From Onchocerca volvulus (lineage: Eukaryota; Nematoda; Chromadorea; Rhabditida; Onchocercidae): a stretch of DNA of 64,000 bases. The stretch covers positions 6,384,888-6,448,887 of the forward strand of contig HG738138.1 in assembly GCA_000499405.2 (NCBI GenBank), given 5' to 3'. A program made the translations under genes and the position numbers. How positions within the stretch are numbered: position 1 is the stretch's first letter; every line of letters starts with the position of its first letter. The notes under the pieces were generated by a model that was not told the DNA's origin, made no database searches, and saw only the letters and a program-made list of their open reading frames with translations. Of the stretch, positions 37,501 through 50,076 are shown in pieces.

Positions 37501-38531
37501 TCATCATTATTTTCGAAGCCATGTTGGTCTTCGCTCTTTGTTCTGCTCATAGCTATAAAATGAAAATCTTGAAGGTCGAAATGCTTCTCCCATGAGGAAA
37601 TATGATATTATTTACGTCTCAAAAAAAAAAAAACCTTATAAAGGTTCAGCGCAAGACGGCTAAATTTCCTGCTTTCTTTTTTCTGTTTCTAGAGTGTTAT
37701 TTGTGAAAATTTAAAGAATAATACTATAAGTCCTATAATTTCATTGAATTCGAATAAGAGATTATTTCACAATATATGGTATTTGAGAAATTTTTTTGTC
37801 GAGTTGCACTTAGGAACCATTGTCGAATGGGACATGTGCAACTGTTTATTCAAAAACCTTGCATCGTTGTTTTCTCATTTCCAATCATTTATGGAAATAG
37901 AAATGTTCAATGAGAAGACATGTACTTAGGAACCGTTGTCAGTTGTTTTTCCAGAAATGTGTGTTTGGTTATCCAGAAACTTCCTAGCGTTTTGAAATAT
38001 ATTTTTTTTTCGATTTTAACCTAAGACAAATGCTGAAAAATTGTAAGTACAAACGTACTATTGACATTCGAAGATTTTCTAAGATGCAGTGGATTTGTAA
38101 AGTTGAGTGTTAAACACCAATTCGCTAACTCAGTGACATTGCTATCGAAAAAATTTGTAATATCTTCTTGAGAAACATCAGAAATTGTCAGCAGTATCGT
38201 CTCTCCCTCTTGTCATAATTAGTGCTGCAAGTTTTAGAATTAATTTCTTAACTGAATTAGTTGTGAATTGTGTCATTAATATCATGTATGTCATTAGTAT
38301 CTTTTGACTTCTTCAGAGAAATATTTTGGATGTTACATCAAGGTGGTTTTTAGAAATTGTAAGGATTTTGACGAATAATATTTTTCTTCCGGAAAGTTAT
38401 TGTTGAAGAATGCTGTTGACTTGAAAAAGTGCTGGAAATAATTTTTTGTTAGTGAGATATATGAATTGTTCATGATACTGGTACTCAAGAAATGTTTTAT
38501 AAATAAGTAGCTTACTGAGTATTGTTTTCAG
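34513..38531. other. no exon recognised upstream of the NHERF-like exons
   Basis: About 4 kb searched by eye for a first PDZ domain (GYGFNLH-type loop) and for linker exons. None was found. The best short exon-like segment is AGAAGCGATGATTAAATTGG at about 36113 with an ACATG/GTAAGC donor, but its phase does not fit the exon at 38532. The region probably contains 5' introns or promoter of the NHERF-like gene. Confidence 0.4.
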
Positions 38532-41500
38532 GAGGACAGACAGAATTATAACATTTCTTCTACAAGATCCATTTCATCAATGACGAGTGTTCCGAAACCA
38601 CGATTATGCCGATTGGTTCGTATTTGTATAAATTTAAAATTAACATAATTCGAAAAATGTTTGTTGAAAGGGGGTTCTTGTTTTTCAATTCATAAACCGT
38701 CTCAAATTAAGAATTTGGGGGGCGAATCAAACTTTTTTTTTTCATTACAAAAATTTGTATACACCTTTCAATCCAACTAGAATTTTTCTTTTAATAAATC
38801 TTAGGTTACATCGACAGCTTGAATACTAGATCCTGACACTTTAATCGGAATTCAGTCACTGCAGTGAGATATAACTTACCGAGCTGTTGTTGTCCTTTAT
38901 AAACTCTTGAAAAGCATGTTTACGATTGTAACGCTTTTTTAATAGTTATGCGTTTCATTTGGAATAATATTATAAACCAAGATAAAATTGGATATGGATA
39001 CATAATATTATTCAATGTTAATTGCAGTTTTTTTTTCCATTTATCAAATGTTTTGTTGTATGGTGACGAATTGTTTACGTTTGACTTTGGTGCAGAGAAA
39101 ACGTGATCCAACGGAAGAGTTCGGATTTAATTTGCATGCCGAAAAGAATCGAGGCCATTTTGTTGGAGCTGTTGATAAAAATGGTATCGGTGAACGAGCT
39201 GGTTTACAAATGGGACAACGAATTGTGGGTGTTAATGGTCAGCTCATTTACCCAAGTACTGCTCACAAGGTGTATAATTTTAACATTATTATAGAAATTC
39301 TAAATGATTGAACTGTGTGATGGTATCTTGTTACTTAATGTACATTTACAAATTTATTTCGGTATTTGAATTGTTTGCTAGTCATTATATGACGGAGAAT
39401 TTTTGCTTTTGATAATCACATTCAGTTTCATTCAATATTTCTGCACAGGTGCATTAACTTAAAAAAACTTAGTCTAAGATGGGAGTCTTTAGGTTTATAT
39501 TTTCTTCGGAAATTGTAATTTCGCATAATTTGTCACGGAAATAAGTTCGACAAACTGATTATTTTCGTAAAAACGCTCTAAAAGTTAAAATTTTCCAGGA
39601 AGTTGTATCTTTAATAAAAAAGAATCCATTACGAACCGAGCTGCTAGTTGCATCAGAGGAAATTGATCAGTGGTACACTGAAAATCACATGGAATATTCA
39701 TTCGGTCGAGCAGATCTGTATAATTTCGAGAATGGTTCATCCGTAAGTTTTTGTTTTTAAATTTTATATCTGTTAATAGTATCTTTGACTATATTCCTGA
39801 AAATGCGTGAGATAAAGCCAAATTGTCTAAAGCTTCGAGAAAACTACCAGAAATTGGGGAAAATAAAAATCTTTTTTGTTTTCCTTGTATTCCTTTTGAA
39901 TTCCATTAGATGAATCGATGCTGTTGAAAGAAAGGAATTTTCTACTGGTTTGATTCCGAAAATAAGTTCTTTGAGTTTTTTGTTGAGTTATGTTATACAT
40001 TGATTCATTAGATCCGTGACATGGTTTTTTTGTTGGAATTCTCCCTGAAGTAAATATCACACTGTATTCGAATAATAGATCAAGAAATGTGTTCATTATT
40101 GAAAGCAGCTACCTCTCCATGATCGTCGCGTTTATTTTTTTTTGCATTAATCATGTTTAAGCATGGAATATCGAAGACTTATCCTATCTTGTGATTTGAA
40201 AGCAAAACAACGCGATTATATGCATTTTCTTTGCTTTCAAGCAGATATGTTCACTATCAAAAGATATTGTGCACATGTGATTGATGGTATTCTCTCCATG
40301 ATGCTTAATTGAGTTCTGTTTTATAAGTAATATTTCTATCATGACTCATTCATTATTTTGTCCTATTTTCCCCCTCAGATTTTTTTATCTGATTTATATT
40401 TATAGAGCTAGTTAGTTAAGCTGACTAGATTTTTTTCTAAATCTAGTTTGTTGTCTTTTTGTCTTTAGATTTTCATTTTCTCTCCTGTCTTCTCTGTGGA
40501 AAAACAAATCTAACTTTGTTTTAACTCTTCATCTCAAATATTTTAAATGAGTTATCTGTTTTGAAGGATAGTGATGTGATGCAGTATTCCACTAGTACTG
40601 TCCTCAACTTTGTTGTATCGTTTGATTGTTTTTATATTTATCTAAAATTGTCTTGAACATATGCACAAAACGATCACCCGATCTTTTCTTTTTTTTTTTT
40701 GCTGGAAGTATAAGATGCTGAATTCAATATGGAAGACAAAAGTTTGCAACCTGTTCTGAATCATAATTCATTTCAGTAATCAATATTTAATGAAATACTT
40801 CATTTTTTGCAGACACTTCTTATGTTACGTACCGTATAACTTAATTATTTCTTATGCTCAATAGATATGTAATACCTTTAGTCACGAACAAGGAAATCGG
40901 CAGATATTATGTTTCCAGATCTTTCAGCTACTTAGAAAAGATTTTGTAACGTATCATGTATTTTTATACTTTCATATTATCTATACCATCATATTTTTTT
41001 CAAAACCCTATTCCCTGTTTGGTTTCATTTCTTCTGTAATGTCGTTTGACGATATTAAAGATGATGGATTTAAGCATTCATTTAAATCGGCTCCGAATGT
41101 TCTCTGAAGAAATAATGTTATCTGAAGCTCTCTACATCATCTTTACATGTTATAGAAAGTAGTAAATGTGTAGCTTCGTGCTGTTTTTCTTTATTTCAGT
41201 ATTTTAAGGATTTCGCCTTTGCAAATTGTCATCGGCATTTGCAGTCACTCTTAACATTAACTGTCCTCTCGTGAGTATTGTTTTACTTTTCATTTTGAGA
41301 ATTTGTTCATCACAATTTTCACTATGCTTTTTTCGCCATCAATTTTACACTGCCAATTTTTGCTGTTGATCTGGCATTAGTTTCTTATATAACCTTTTCC
41401 ATTTACTTTCAGTGTTATGTAATAGATTCTGTGCTTTTAGATTCTGTGCTTTTAACTTTTGGGACCTCTATTGAGTAAATCGAATGAAAAAAAGTTAAAT

Positions 41501-44500
41501 ACATGATTCATTTGAAATACGTTTGCAATTAATTGTTCAAACCACTAATCATAACTATATAATAACTAATTTAACCGTCTTTCTAAGATTCTCTCATAAT
41601 AAATTTTAGCCGTATGTAATGCATCACTACGGAGCTTAAATACTAAGCCTGCTATGTACTATTTTTTTTTTTGGCTCCTATGTTTTTTCGCGCTATTTAT
41701 AGCTTTTTTAAATATCTCGCGATCTCAGTAAATAGTTATATTGTTAGTTGTTTTACAGTCCCTTTATATCCTATAAGTAAATCACATTTTGACAGTGGTT
41801 ATTAGGTTTTGCTGTCATAAAAAAAAAATATGTCATTAAAATATAGCTGCAATTAAAATAATTCCATCAAGATACTATTGCATGAAATATTGTATGTAGA
41901 GTAATGAACAGTTTTAGAACTGAAATGACAAATGCTAAATTGCGTATGGCCGTCGCCTTTAATTGATATTTTTTAAATCACAATCATTGTTAGCTACAGT
42001 GCATGCATTATGTTAGCAACTGAAAGAGTTGTAAAAGGAAGTCCTGTGAATAGTCTAATCATTCTTTGGTCATGTAAGTATTTAGAGGCGTCGTGTTTCC
42101 ATAAATCAATTCTCTTATCCTTGTTTCTTTACTTTTTTCGTCTCCTTGTCACCGTATATATTCCTTTGATTTGTGCATATCGGGGTTTTCTTTTTTCTGA
42201 AAGTCTATAATTTTTGTGCTCGCGGAAAGTTTATTTGGTATGATTTTCTTAGACGTAAAGAATTAAGCAGCTAACTTCAGTGTTCTTAAGTTATTCGTAA
42301 GCTTTTTATGTGCTTTTTATGCATAAATGTAATGTTGAAATAAATTTTAAAAATGTAGATTTCTTAGTGATTTGTTTCTCTACACTGAATAAATAGTTTA
42401 GCAAACTATTTTTTTTTTTTTTTTTTTTAGGGGGGGTCTGTTATTTCAGACAGTGTGATTCTTTAGGATATCTCTGTTCACTTCCTGTTATATGGGATTA
42501 ATTGCTGTAATCTCAAGATATGATTTGTATGGTTCCTACTGCTAGGTAAATTAAAACAAATGGTTAATTCGCTGGTACTATGTAGTAGAAACTGTATTGC
42601 TTGGATTCCGAGCATTCCGTACTTTTTTTTTGCAGTTGGCAACCATGCTCCTTTTAAGATGCCGAGGTTTTGCTATATATTTCTTGCTATGGCATCATCG
42701 AATAGAGATATTCTAGATGCTTTGAAATTACGTTGCATAGTTAGTGTGGCGATAGTCTAATCACTTTTTATGACAAACGCCTTTTGATCTTGAAAATCTA
42801 AAGCATGTAAATAGTCTAAGAAATATTTTATTTAGTCTACTGAAAAATTTAGTATAAATAAATATGAAGTCCTCGTGACATAATCATCTTTTTCTGTTTT
42901 TATAGGACGAAAACGAATTTTCCTTTATATCAATTAGTTTCGCCCATAAATCTGGGGATGGAATATTACAAATGAAGTTGTTATCGCAGAATTGGGAATA
43001 AGGAATGTCTGTATGTACTAGTGATGTGCTTTTGCTTTTCACTGACTTTCCAATACCTTATAGGATTTAAAATATCTATGTAACCCAATATTCTCCGATT
43101 TTTTCAAACCATTGGAATTTTCATGCGTTTCAGCCGTCGAATGAAGCAAAGATGTTTGGCGAGCAATTCATCAATTCCAGTGTAAGTACGTTCAAATTCT
43201 ACTATGGATAAGGATGAGTAGTGTTCAGCGATTAATGATCAGTTTATGGGAATTTTCGATTAATGGCTGCAACTAATCTTATGTACCTGATATGTATAAT
43301 ACTAATTGCATGTTGCAAACTTTAAAAAAAAAACCGCTGTACGGTGAAATACACTTTCGTACTATCATCTATATCCTCTTAAAATGATATCCAACGTTGA
43401 AGTTTTTCGTTTATTTCTCAGATGGTTTTTCTTTTTTTTTTTCCCCCCCCCCCCCCCCCCCTTTTTTTTTTTTTTCCCCCCCCCCCCCCCCTCTTTTTTT
43501 TTTTTTATTTCATTTAAATATTAGAGGAACACAACTCAAAAGGTTCGAAAGGAAGTTAACGCAAGATTTGTTGCTAGCATCATCTGGATTTGATGAGTAA
43601 ACAAAGAAAGCAGTGAAAATTGCGGTATATGATGATAGATGCAGCGCGAGGATGAATTACTGAAAGAATTACAGCCATACTATTCAGATAATTAAAACGA
43701 TATTCTAGCAAAAGTGAGAAATATGAGGCATCTCATTTTTTAGATGCGACCCATTTGTTTGAATTTACTTTTGTTAGCTATGCAATAAAAAAAAGTAGTC
43801 ATTGCTTGGTCTTCTATCACACTTTCAACTAAAGAACTTTGGACTTTGTGTCGATTTTGTTAATATAGATATTTCTTAAATAGCTGATACTTAATTTTTA
43901 TTCTTGATAGTTTCTCATGTATATTATGGAGTCTTAACAGTTCTCGTTTTATCGTTTCTTTAATTGTGCGGAAAAAGTACATTTTTTTAAAACGTTACTT
44001 TGTTCCGGTGAAATTTTGCTTATTTAGTGAAAGAATATTGCACGCCAGTGGCTGCTTCGTTTTGAAGATATTTGCAGGAGAAAATTCTGCACTATTTTCC
44101 ACTTTTTTTTCTTTTTTTTTTTCATATTCCGCCTTTTCCCGCCATTGTAGTAAGATTTGTCCTTATGACGAAAATTTCAATTATTTTCGGATCTGGCTGT
44201 GCTACCAAGTCCAAACGATTCGCCTGACTTTTTTTTTTTTTTCAAAAAGCACTGATATTTATGGATTTTACTGTTTTGACTTCTAAAATTTCGTATACAA
44301 ACATTTTTTTGTTTTTAATTGCAAATTAATTTACCCGACGAACGCTGCAAATTGTCAAGAGACCAGCACTTCTAAATTTCGATTCTGAAGTTTTCCTCTA
44401 AAAAGTCATCTTTGCATGCATGCTTTCTACGAGCTTATTGTGATGCATGAATTTCGTAAAATATCGAAATATTTTAGAAGTAACTGAAGATATGTTTTTT

Positions 44501-45428
44501 TTAACTGGAAGGGAGCTTTATAATATAAAGTTTGTTGTTTATTCGTATTGTTGAGCCAAGAAAATAATGTTGATACTAGATTGGTATTTCATAATTTTGT
44601 TGAATTCCAGATAAATTAATTTGCTAGGATATAGTGGCTGAAGTGAGTGTGGAGAATTCCACAATTTGCAAGTCTGTAAAATCGAGTTATCTGACAGGTG
44701 TTTCATTTACTTCAGAAAAATGTTTCACCGAATTCAAAAAAGAAGATCACTGCATCGGTAGCTCCGTTAAAACAAGAACCAGATTTGCCTGATCAAGATG
44801 AAGCTGAGAAGTTTGGGAGAAACGACAAAATGGATAAAAATGGTTCGTGAAAATCTTGCATCTCTGAAATTATGTATTTCATGACATCCATTTTGGTAAT
44901 CTTGTGGCTCTTTGTATAGTAAAAACTATATTTGATGAGTTCCACTGATGGGAATTTCCAAACGGTCATTTATATTTGCATTACTGTCTGGAAAAAAGTC
45001 TTAACTGAACATGGTATCCACGCTTCGGCAATATCCAGTTTGTTGTCTTTAGTGTTGCATTACACTTGATATTTTGGCTCTGTGTCATTAAATAAGGGCA
45101 GGCTATTGTCTGTGAGTGTTAGAAAAACATAAGAGTAGGAGATTAATTTTGAGGATTTTTTTGTTAAAAGATTTGTACAATATTGGCGATGTTCATGTCG
45201 TTTGTCTTGAATTTTGATGTGTTCTGGAAAATCTGAGCTTCTGCTCAAAAGTTCAAACTCTTCAGTACTTTTTGACACTGTTAGAACTTTTCAGTTTCAG
45301 GAATACCTGATATATTTAAGCTGAGTGCAAGTGAAGCACGCAGTCGACTGGTGAGTCGTAAGAAGGATCCTCGACGTGACTCTCAAATGAGTTTGAAAGA
45401 AAAATATAAGCTAGTTTCCAATATGTGA
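38532..45428 (+). CDS. nrfl-1: NHERF/NRFL-1-like PDZ scaffold, 3' part
   Basis: Six exons with matching phases: 38532-38615, 39096-39269, 39599-39742, 43134-43181, 44716-44842 and 45301-45428. They encode PKPRLCRL (the usual lead-in), one PDZ domain (EFGFNLHAEKNRGHFVGAVD with the FGFN ligand loop from about 39120, GLQMGQRIVGVNGQ, then EVVSLIKKNPLRTELLVAS), a charged linker, and a C-terminal segment (DIFKLSASEARSR ending EKYKLVSNM) resembling the ezrin/moesin-binding tail of NHERF (ending NELFSNL in mammals). NHERF proteins tether membrane transporters to ERM proteins and cortical actin. By sequence the PDZ is most like the second PDZ of NHERF; no first PDZ was found, so the 5' end is missing or divergent. 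Introns reach 3.4 kb. A possible 71-nt alternative exon lies at 41200-41270. Confidence 0.88.
41200..41270 (+). other. possible alternative exon in the NHERF-like gene
   Basis: A 71-nt segment lies between a strong acceptor (CTTTATTTCAG) and a strong donor (CTCTC/GTGAGT), within the 3.4-kb intron. It is open in phase 0 (YFKDFAFANCHRH). Because 71 is not a multiple of three, inclusion shifts the frame: the shifted frame stays open through exon 43134-43181 and ends early in exon 44716, giving a protein that keeps the PDZ domain but loses the ERM-binding tail. Evidence is splice-site quality only. Confidence 0.35.
43426..43506 (+). repeat. 81-nt pure pyrimidine tract, alternating T and C blocks
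   Basis: An unbroken pyrimidine run in an intron of the NHERF-like gene, made of blocks of T, C (about 19), T (about 14), C (about 16) and T. Such mirror-like tracts can form triplex (H-) DNA and are prone to length error in sequencing, so exact block lengths are doubtful. Confidence 0.9.
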
Positions 45429-47112
45429 TACGTTTTTTCACCATCTGTTCTATTCATACATGATTTCTTGATTTTTTAAAATGGATTAAAAGCAGCGAAA
45501 ACAGTTATGCTTAGGAGACAATTTGAGCATGTTTTATGATTTATCGCGTAATCAGTTCTGTTTTCAAATCTGTTACTAGTCATTTGATTTCATTTATCCC
45601 TATCCTTCAATTTTTGTTGTGTCACATATTTAGCGCTTTACTCTTTTATCGTTGCTAAAATTTAAACGCTCTATAAAAGTTTTGCAGCGCTGTTCCTTGT
45701 TTGCTGTTGAATATCTTTTAGCTATATAGATGTATTTGTATTAATCGTATTAGTCAAGCGCTGTTGAAGCATAGATTCGAAAAGATATTGCAATCATCTC
45801 GGTGAATATTTTGTTCTGATATATCTTGCTGTTGAATTGTTTTGGGAGAGAGGAGGAGAGAAATTATAATCAAATTCGCAAAATCCTTTTTGATCTTGTT
45901 CATTGACAGCTGCATTTTGACGATTAAGTTGTAAAGTTCATAGTCGAAAGATTTCAGAAGTAACAGCTGTATATTCTACAGAATATGCCACCATATTGCC
46001 TTATGACTCATCCTCAAGACCAACTCTTTTATGTAATTATTTCTAATATATTCAAGTTTATTGCTATTTTATTTGTCTTAATTGTTATTCTTTACTACTT
46101 GTCGCTTTTACCGACTTATAAATTTCTTTAACTTCACCATCTTACACTATCAATATTGCAATTTCTTTGTCATAGTTTTGCTGAACGTTTCCAAATCAGG
46201 ATTTTCAGTTATTACATGCACGCATATACTGCTGAAATGAATTTCTCGAGCAAATTTATTTACTAGTATTTAAAATTTTTTTAGCATTTCTAGAAAAAAA
46301 AAAAAATTACAGACAAAAGTTTGAGTGTTTCTAAAAAAAGTACGGATAGAATTAAAGTATGGGTGTTCACCGATAATGCATTGTGGTGCCTCGTTAAGTA
46401 CTTCCTCCTATCATCATTCGATAGCACTAATTACGAGAAATAGGCGAAACCGTGTATATTCCAAGGTTTTTCTCATACAGATAAATGACACTAGTAGGGT
46501 ATGGATTTGTAAAGTAGAGCAAGGTGATGCTTACTGTATCTTTTACTCCGATCGCGGATGTGATGTGACATTTGGCATTCAATCTTATAAATGTTTTCAG
46601 CGTAACAATTGGGAGTTAAAAGAAGAGTCTGGAATGTAAGAAATGTGCATTTCTGAGCCAACGCTGGATGGTCTTGTCCTTAGCAAGTTATGTATCATTA
46701 GCTCATGGTAGCGTAATGTTTATGCAAAGTTAGTCCAATTCGACTATTTCTGGTCATAAATTCTAAATTTAATCTGTTTATTCTTTTAAATTCACACTGT
46801 TAGCATATGTTCTGCATGAGGAAGTTTTAAGAGAAGTTTTCGCTCATATTTCTCTTTTTTTTCTTTTTTAAATAATTGAACCGCTACAATGAGAATTGGC
46901 TTTTCTTGATGTGTTGAGTATTACTGCAAGTGCAGTTAGCGTCTCCATCAAGAAAAAGTATTACTGAGATGAAGAAATTAGTAATAAGCGACTCCACATC
47001 ATTGGAGAATCAGCTGTAAAATATATCCTGAATTGTGATTCGAGTGGTGCTTCCATGAATGGCCAATAATTAAATGGATCTGCGATTCTAGCCAAAATGT
47101 CTGATTGAGTAG
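45429..47112. other. between NHERF-like and homeobox genes; candidate exons only
   Basis: No firm gene. A 104-codon ORF at 46325-46639 (+) is moderately GC-rich (ending KEESGM) but unrecognised and overlaps an alternative reading (SLSVSKKSTDRIK then GTATGG) after an acceptor at about 46310. Either could be an upstream exon of the homeobox gene; neither could be joined with confidence. The rest is AT-rich. Confidence 0.35.
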
Positions 47113-48622
47113 TGCTGCGGCAGCAGTGCCAAGCTCAATTATATCAAACCCAGTTATACATTATCATTGGTCAGTTTGTATCTTGCCAGGTTCGGGCTCA
47201 GGCTCAACCCACTACATTCATGTCATCTTTCTCATCGTCATCATCATCATCATCTACTTTACCGGTCATATCCCCCTATCTGCTATCTTTATTACAGCAA
47301 GCTTCCTTGTGGCCACCTATTCTGATTCCAACACCGGCTCGAAAATCCACAAGTTCGTATACCGTTCGGGATATCTTGTCCAACAATTCATCAGTAACAC
47401 AAGTGCACTCTGAAGGCATGCCATTTCCACTTTGTATTTTTTAAAACTTATTCGGCGCAAACTTACTGAGGGTCAGTTTATATTGACTTTTATCCTCCAC
47501 TGGAGGTTTTGACGAGATCACATACTTTTGGGCCACAGTTTTGTCCCGTAACTAAGGTCCTTGATTAATCAGTTTATTGTTTCAGATCGTAAATATTTAA
47601 TATTTTCAATCTTTTGTTGCCAAAACTGCATTTTCTAGAAAAATATAAATGCATTGATAAGAGCTTGGAGTCAGTCCGAATTCAAACTGGTTTCAATAAA
47701 CCACAAAAAAAAAAGAAAGCGCGAACAACATTCACTGGCCGACAAATTTTTGAATTAGAGAAACAATTTGAAACGAAGAAATATTTATCATCCAGTGAAC
47801 GGGGTGAACTTGCTAAGCTACTCAATGTAACCGAAACGCAGGTATTATTCTTTTTCTTTGATTTACGAGAAAAAAGAAAAAAAAAATTGCGTTTTTATAA
47901 CTTGTTGAAGTTAAAAAAACATCTATCCATTACCTCAGATTGTTAAATAGAAGAATGGAAATAACTATTTTTTGAGAAGTCAGAGACTCATTTTCCTTTT
48001 TTCGATAAAACTGTCAACTTCATTGGGGCAGTTTGGACTTACAAGATGGTCTGGTTAGGAAGATGAGTAAAAGAAATAGGATTTCTTTCGTAATTTATTA
48101 TGTTAAAATTTTAAACAAAAAGCAATTACTAAAATTTTATTTTTCGTTTATGCTGCAGTCTCATTTGATCTAGACTATGTAAAAAATACTTCATCCTTTA
48201 TTACTGTTCGCTTTACTGTTCATCTCTTTTCTGTTCATTTGTTTTCAATAACTTTTTGAAATCCCGTTTACTTCGTTTGCAACGATAATTATTTTGCGTA
48301 TATTAGTTTAGAAAATTAAATCAGTAATTTAATTCTACAGAACTTTAATGGATTGTTTTCATTTGATATGCCACTAACTTGTAACATTATCAGTTCGGCC
48401 ACCATCATGATGGCAAATCTTTTAAATTATTTCATTGTTTAACAGAAATAAGTTTTGAGAAAACAAATAATAAGGGCTTAGTAGTAATGATCAATATCTA
48501 TTTAGGTGAAGATCTGGTTTCAAAATCGGCGAACAAAATGGAAGAAAAATGAAATAGAGAAAAATACGATAGTTGAAGACTGTATTGTTCAGAATGACTG
48601 TCAGCATCATAATACTGCATGA
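47113..48622 (+). CDS. NK-class homeodomain transcription factor, NK7-like
   Basis: Two exons, 47639-47841 and 48506-48622, encode a complete 60-residue homeodomain: [19 protein letters not shown], then [36 protein letters not shown]. Gln at position 50, the NRR triplet and an intron between residues 44 and 45 are classical for this class. From memory the helix 1-2 sequence is closest to insect NK7.1 rather than to NKX1, NKX6, HMX or BARX. A preceding exon (about 47113-47415) encodes a Ser run (47219-47260 is a TCA/ATC trinucleotide repeat) and YTVRDIL at 47358-47378, an eh1/TN-like Groucho-binding motif expected in NK proteins. Its junction to the next exon is uncertain: the only phase-1 donor without an in-frame stop is GAAG/GCATGC, a GC donor. 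The C-terminal tail after the homeodomain is short (about 22 residues). The first exon may lie further left. Confidence 0.85.
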
Positions 48623-50076
48623 AATCTTCTTTAAATATAATATTCGCTTTTTTGTAAGCAGGAAAAAAAAAGAAAGAAATTTGTAAATTCAGCTTTTTTT
48701 CTTTTTGTGGGAAATGGAAATAGAAGCAATGGCAAAATATTAATTTGTCCACAGAGGAGCACTGGGCAACGGATTGAAAAATGTGGTGTATGTGATGTGT
48801 TGTCACATTTCAGTATAAAATTGTCAACAGATTATTTGGAACTACTTGCATTGGTTGGAACTCCCAAAAGTAATTTTGAATAGAATCGGAATATAAATTA
48901 ACGTTTTATTTGCTAATGATGCTTCCTTCAAATGCCAAAAATACATTTCTAAATTGGCTCCAATCAATACTCAGTTCGAAACGACTACAATAGCTAACTT
49001 TTTTGTTGACAAATGAATTCACCACTCGTTCTTATCATCTTTGATCCATGACCAGAAAAAAAATCAAAACTGCAATTGCATTACTTTTGTTGCTACTGTA
49101 AAATTTATCGCTTTGTAGGTTCAATTGATTTTTCTGTAGAACTGCAATTTTTCGACACTTATCCAGATGGATTCTATAAATCACTGAAACATAAAGTCTA
49201 TAAATTTGACTACAATATTCTTCAAGTTTCATAGATGTATCTTGGAATTTTGAAGCACACTATTTTGATCTTCACCCAGGAATCCGTATTTTTTTAACAA
49301 ATGAGGAACTAAAGAGGTGAAATTAAAGAAGAGATGTGAATGTTCGGAGTTTTGGAGTCTTATTGCTCGGATTATAAACCCAAAAATGACTTAAGCAAGA
49401 ACTGATTCTTCAATTCTTACTTACAGTTGATTTTGAGCTTGTAAGAATGGATTTTTCATTATTATTGACTGCTTATAAGATATTTTGGACCAGCTGAAAT
49501 CTCACAGCTAATTAAAACAGTATGCTTCCTCTCTGCTGCAATTGATTCATTGACTGTTGCAATTGATATTAGCTTTTTAGACATTCAAGCAAACTAATGG
49601 GTATTGATTGTTACAGATTTTATCAAAACACTATTTTCATGACAAAAAAGGCCAGAAAAAAAAACATAATTATTGGGTTCACTTTTCTTACCTTTCTCAA
49701 TACTATCGTTGTTTACTTACTGAAATGGCGAAATTACAAGTGATATTGCAAATGGAAATTTTGACGATTAAATTATTATGACGTAATTCATACTGTTGAT
49801 GATAACGAGATACAGAAAAAGCTTATAAATTATATGTTTTTCTCAAATATTAGTTCTGATACTCTGAATCTCTTCAGCACTTTTTATGATTTTAAATCGA
49901 AATGAGAATCATCATATAAGATAATGATATTGATTCGCCTCAACAATCCCATTAATAGAATTGTTGAGCTTCATACCTTATCGACAGCAGTTAGTTATTA
50001 CTACCAGAACATCGAGAAACTAATTCAAAATGCAAATGATAACAACTAACTGATACAGTTTAGAACTAATTTATCA
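48623..50076. other. intergenic between convergent genes, nothing recognised
   Basis: AT-rich 1.45 kb between the homeobox stop and the 3' end of the cysteine-rich gene, which reads towards it. ORFs at 48498-48806 (-) and 49035-49232 (-) are shadows or low complexity. It should carry the 3' UTRs of both genes; no clear AATAAA pair could be assigned. Confidence 0.5.

Noticed and set aside
43397..43600. Plus ORF with Pro and Phe runs
   Set aside because: It is produced by the T/C homopyrimidine tract in an intron.
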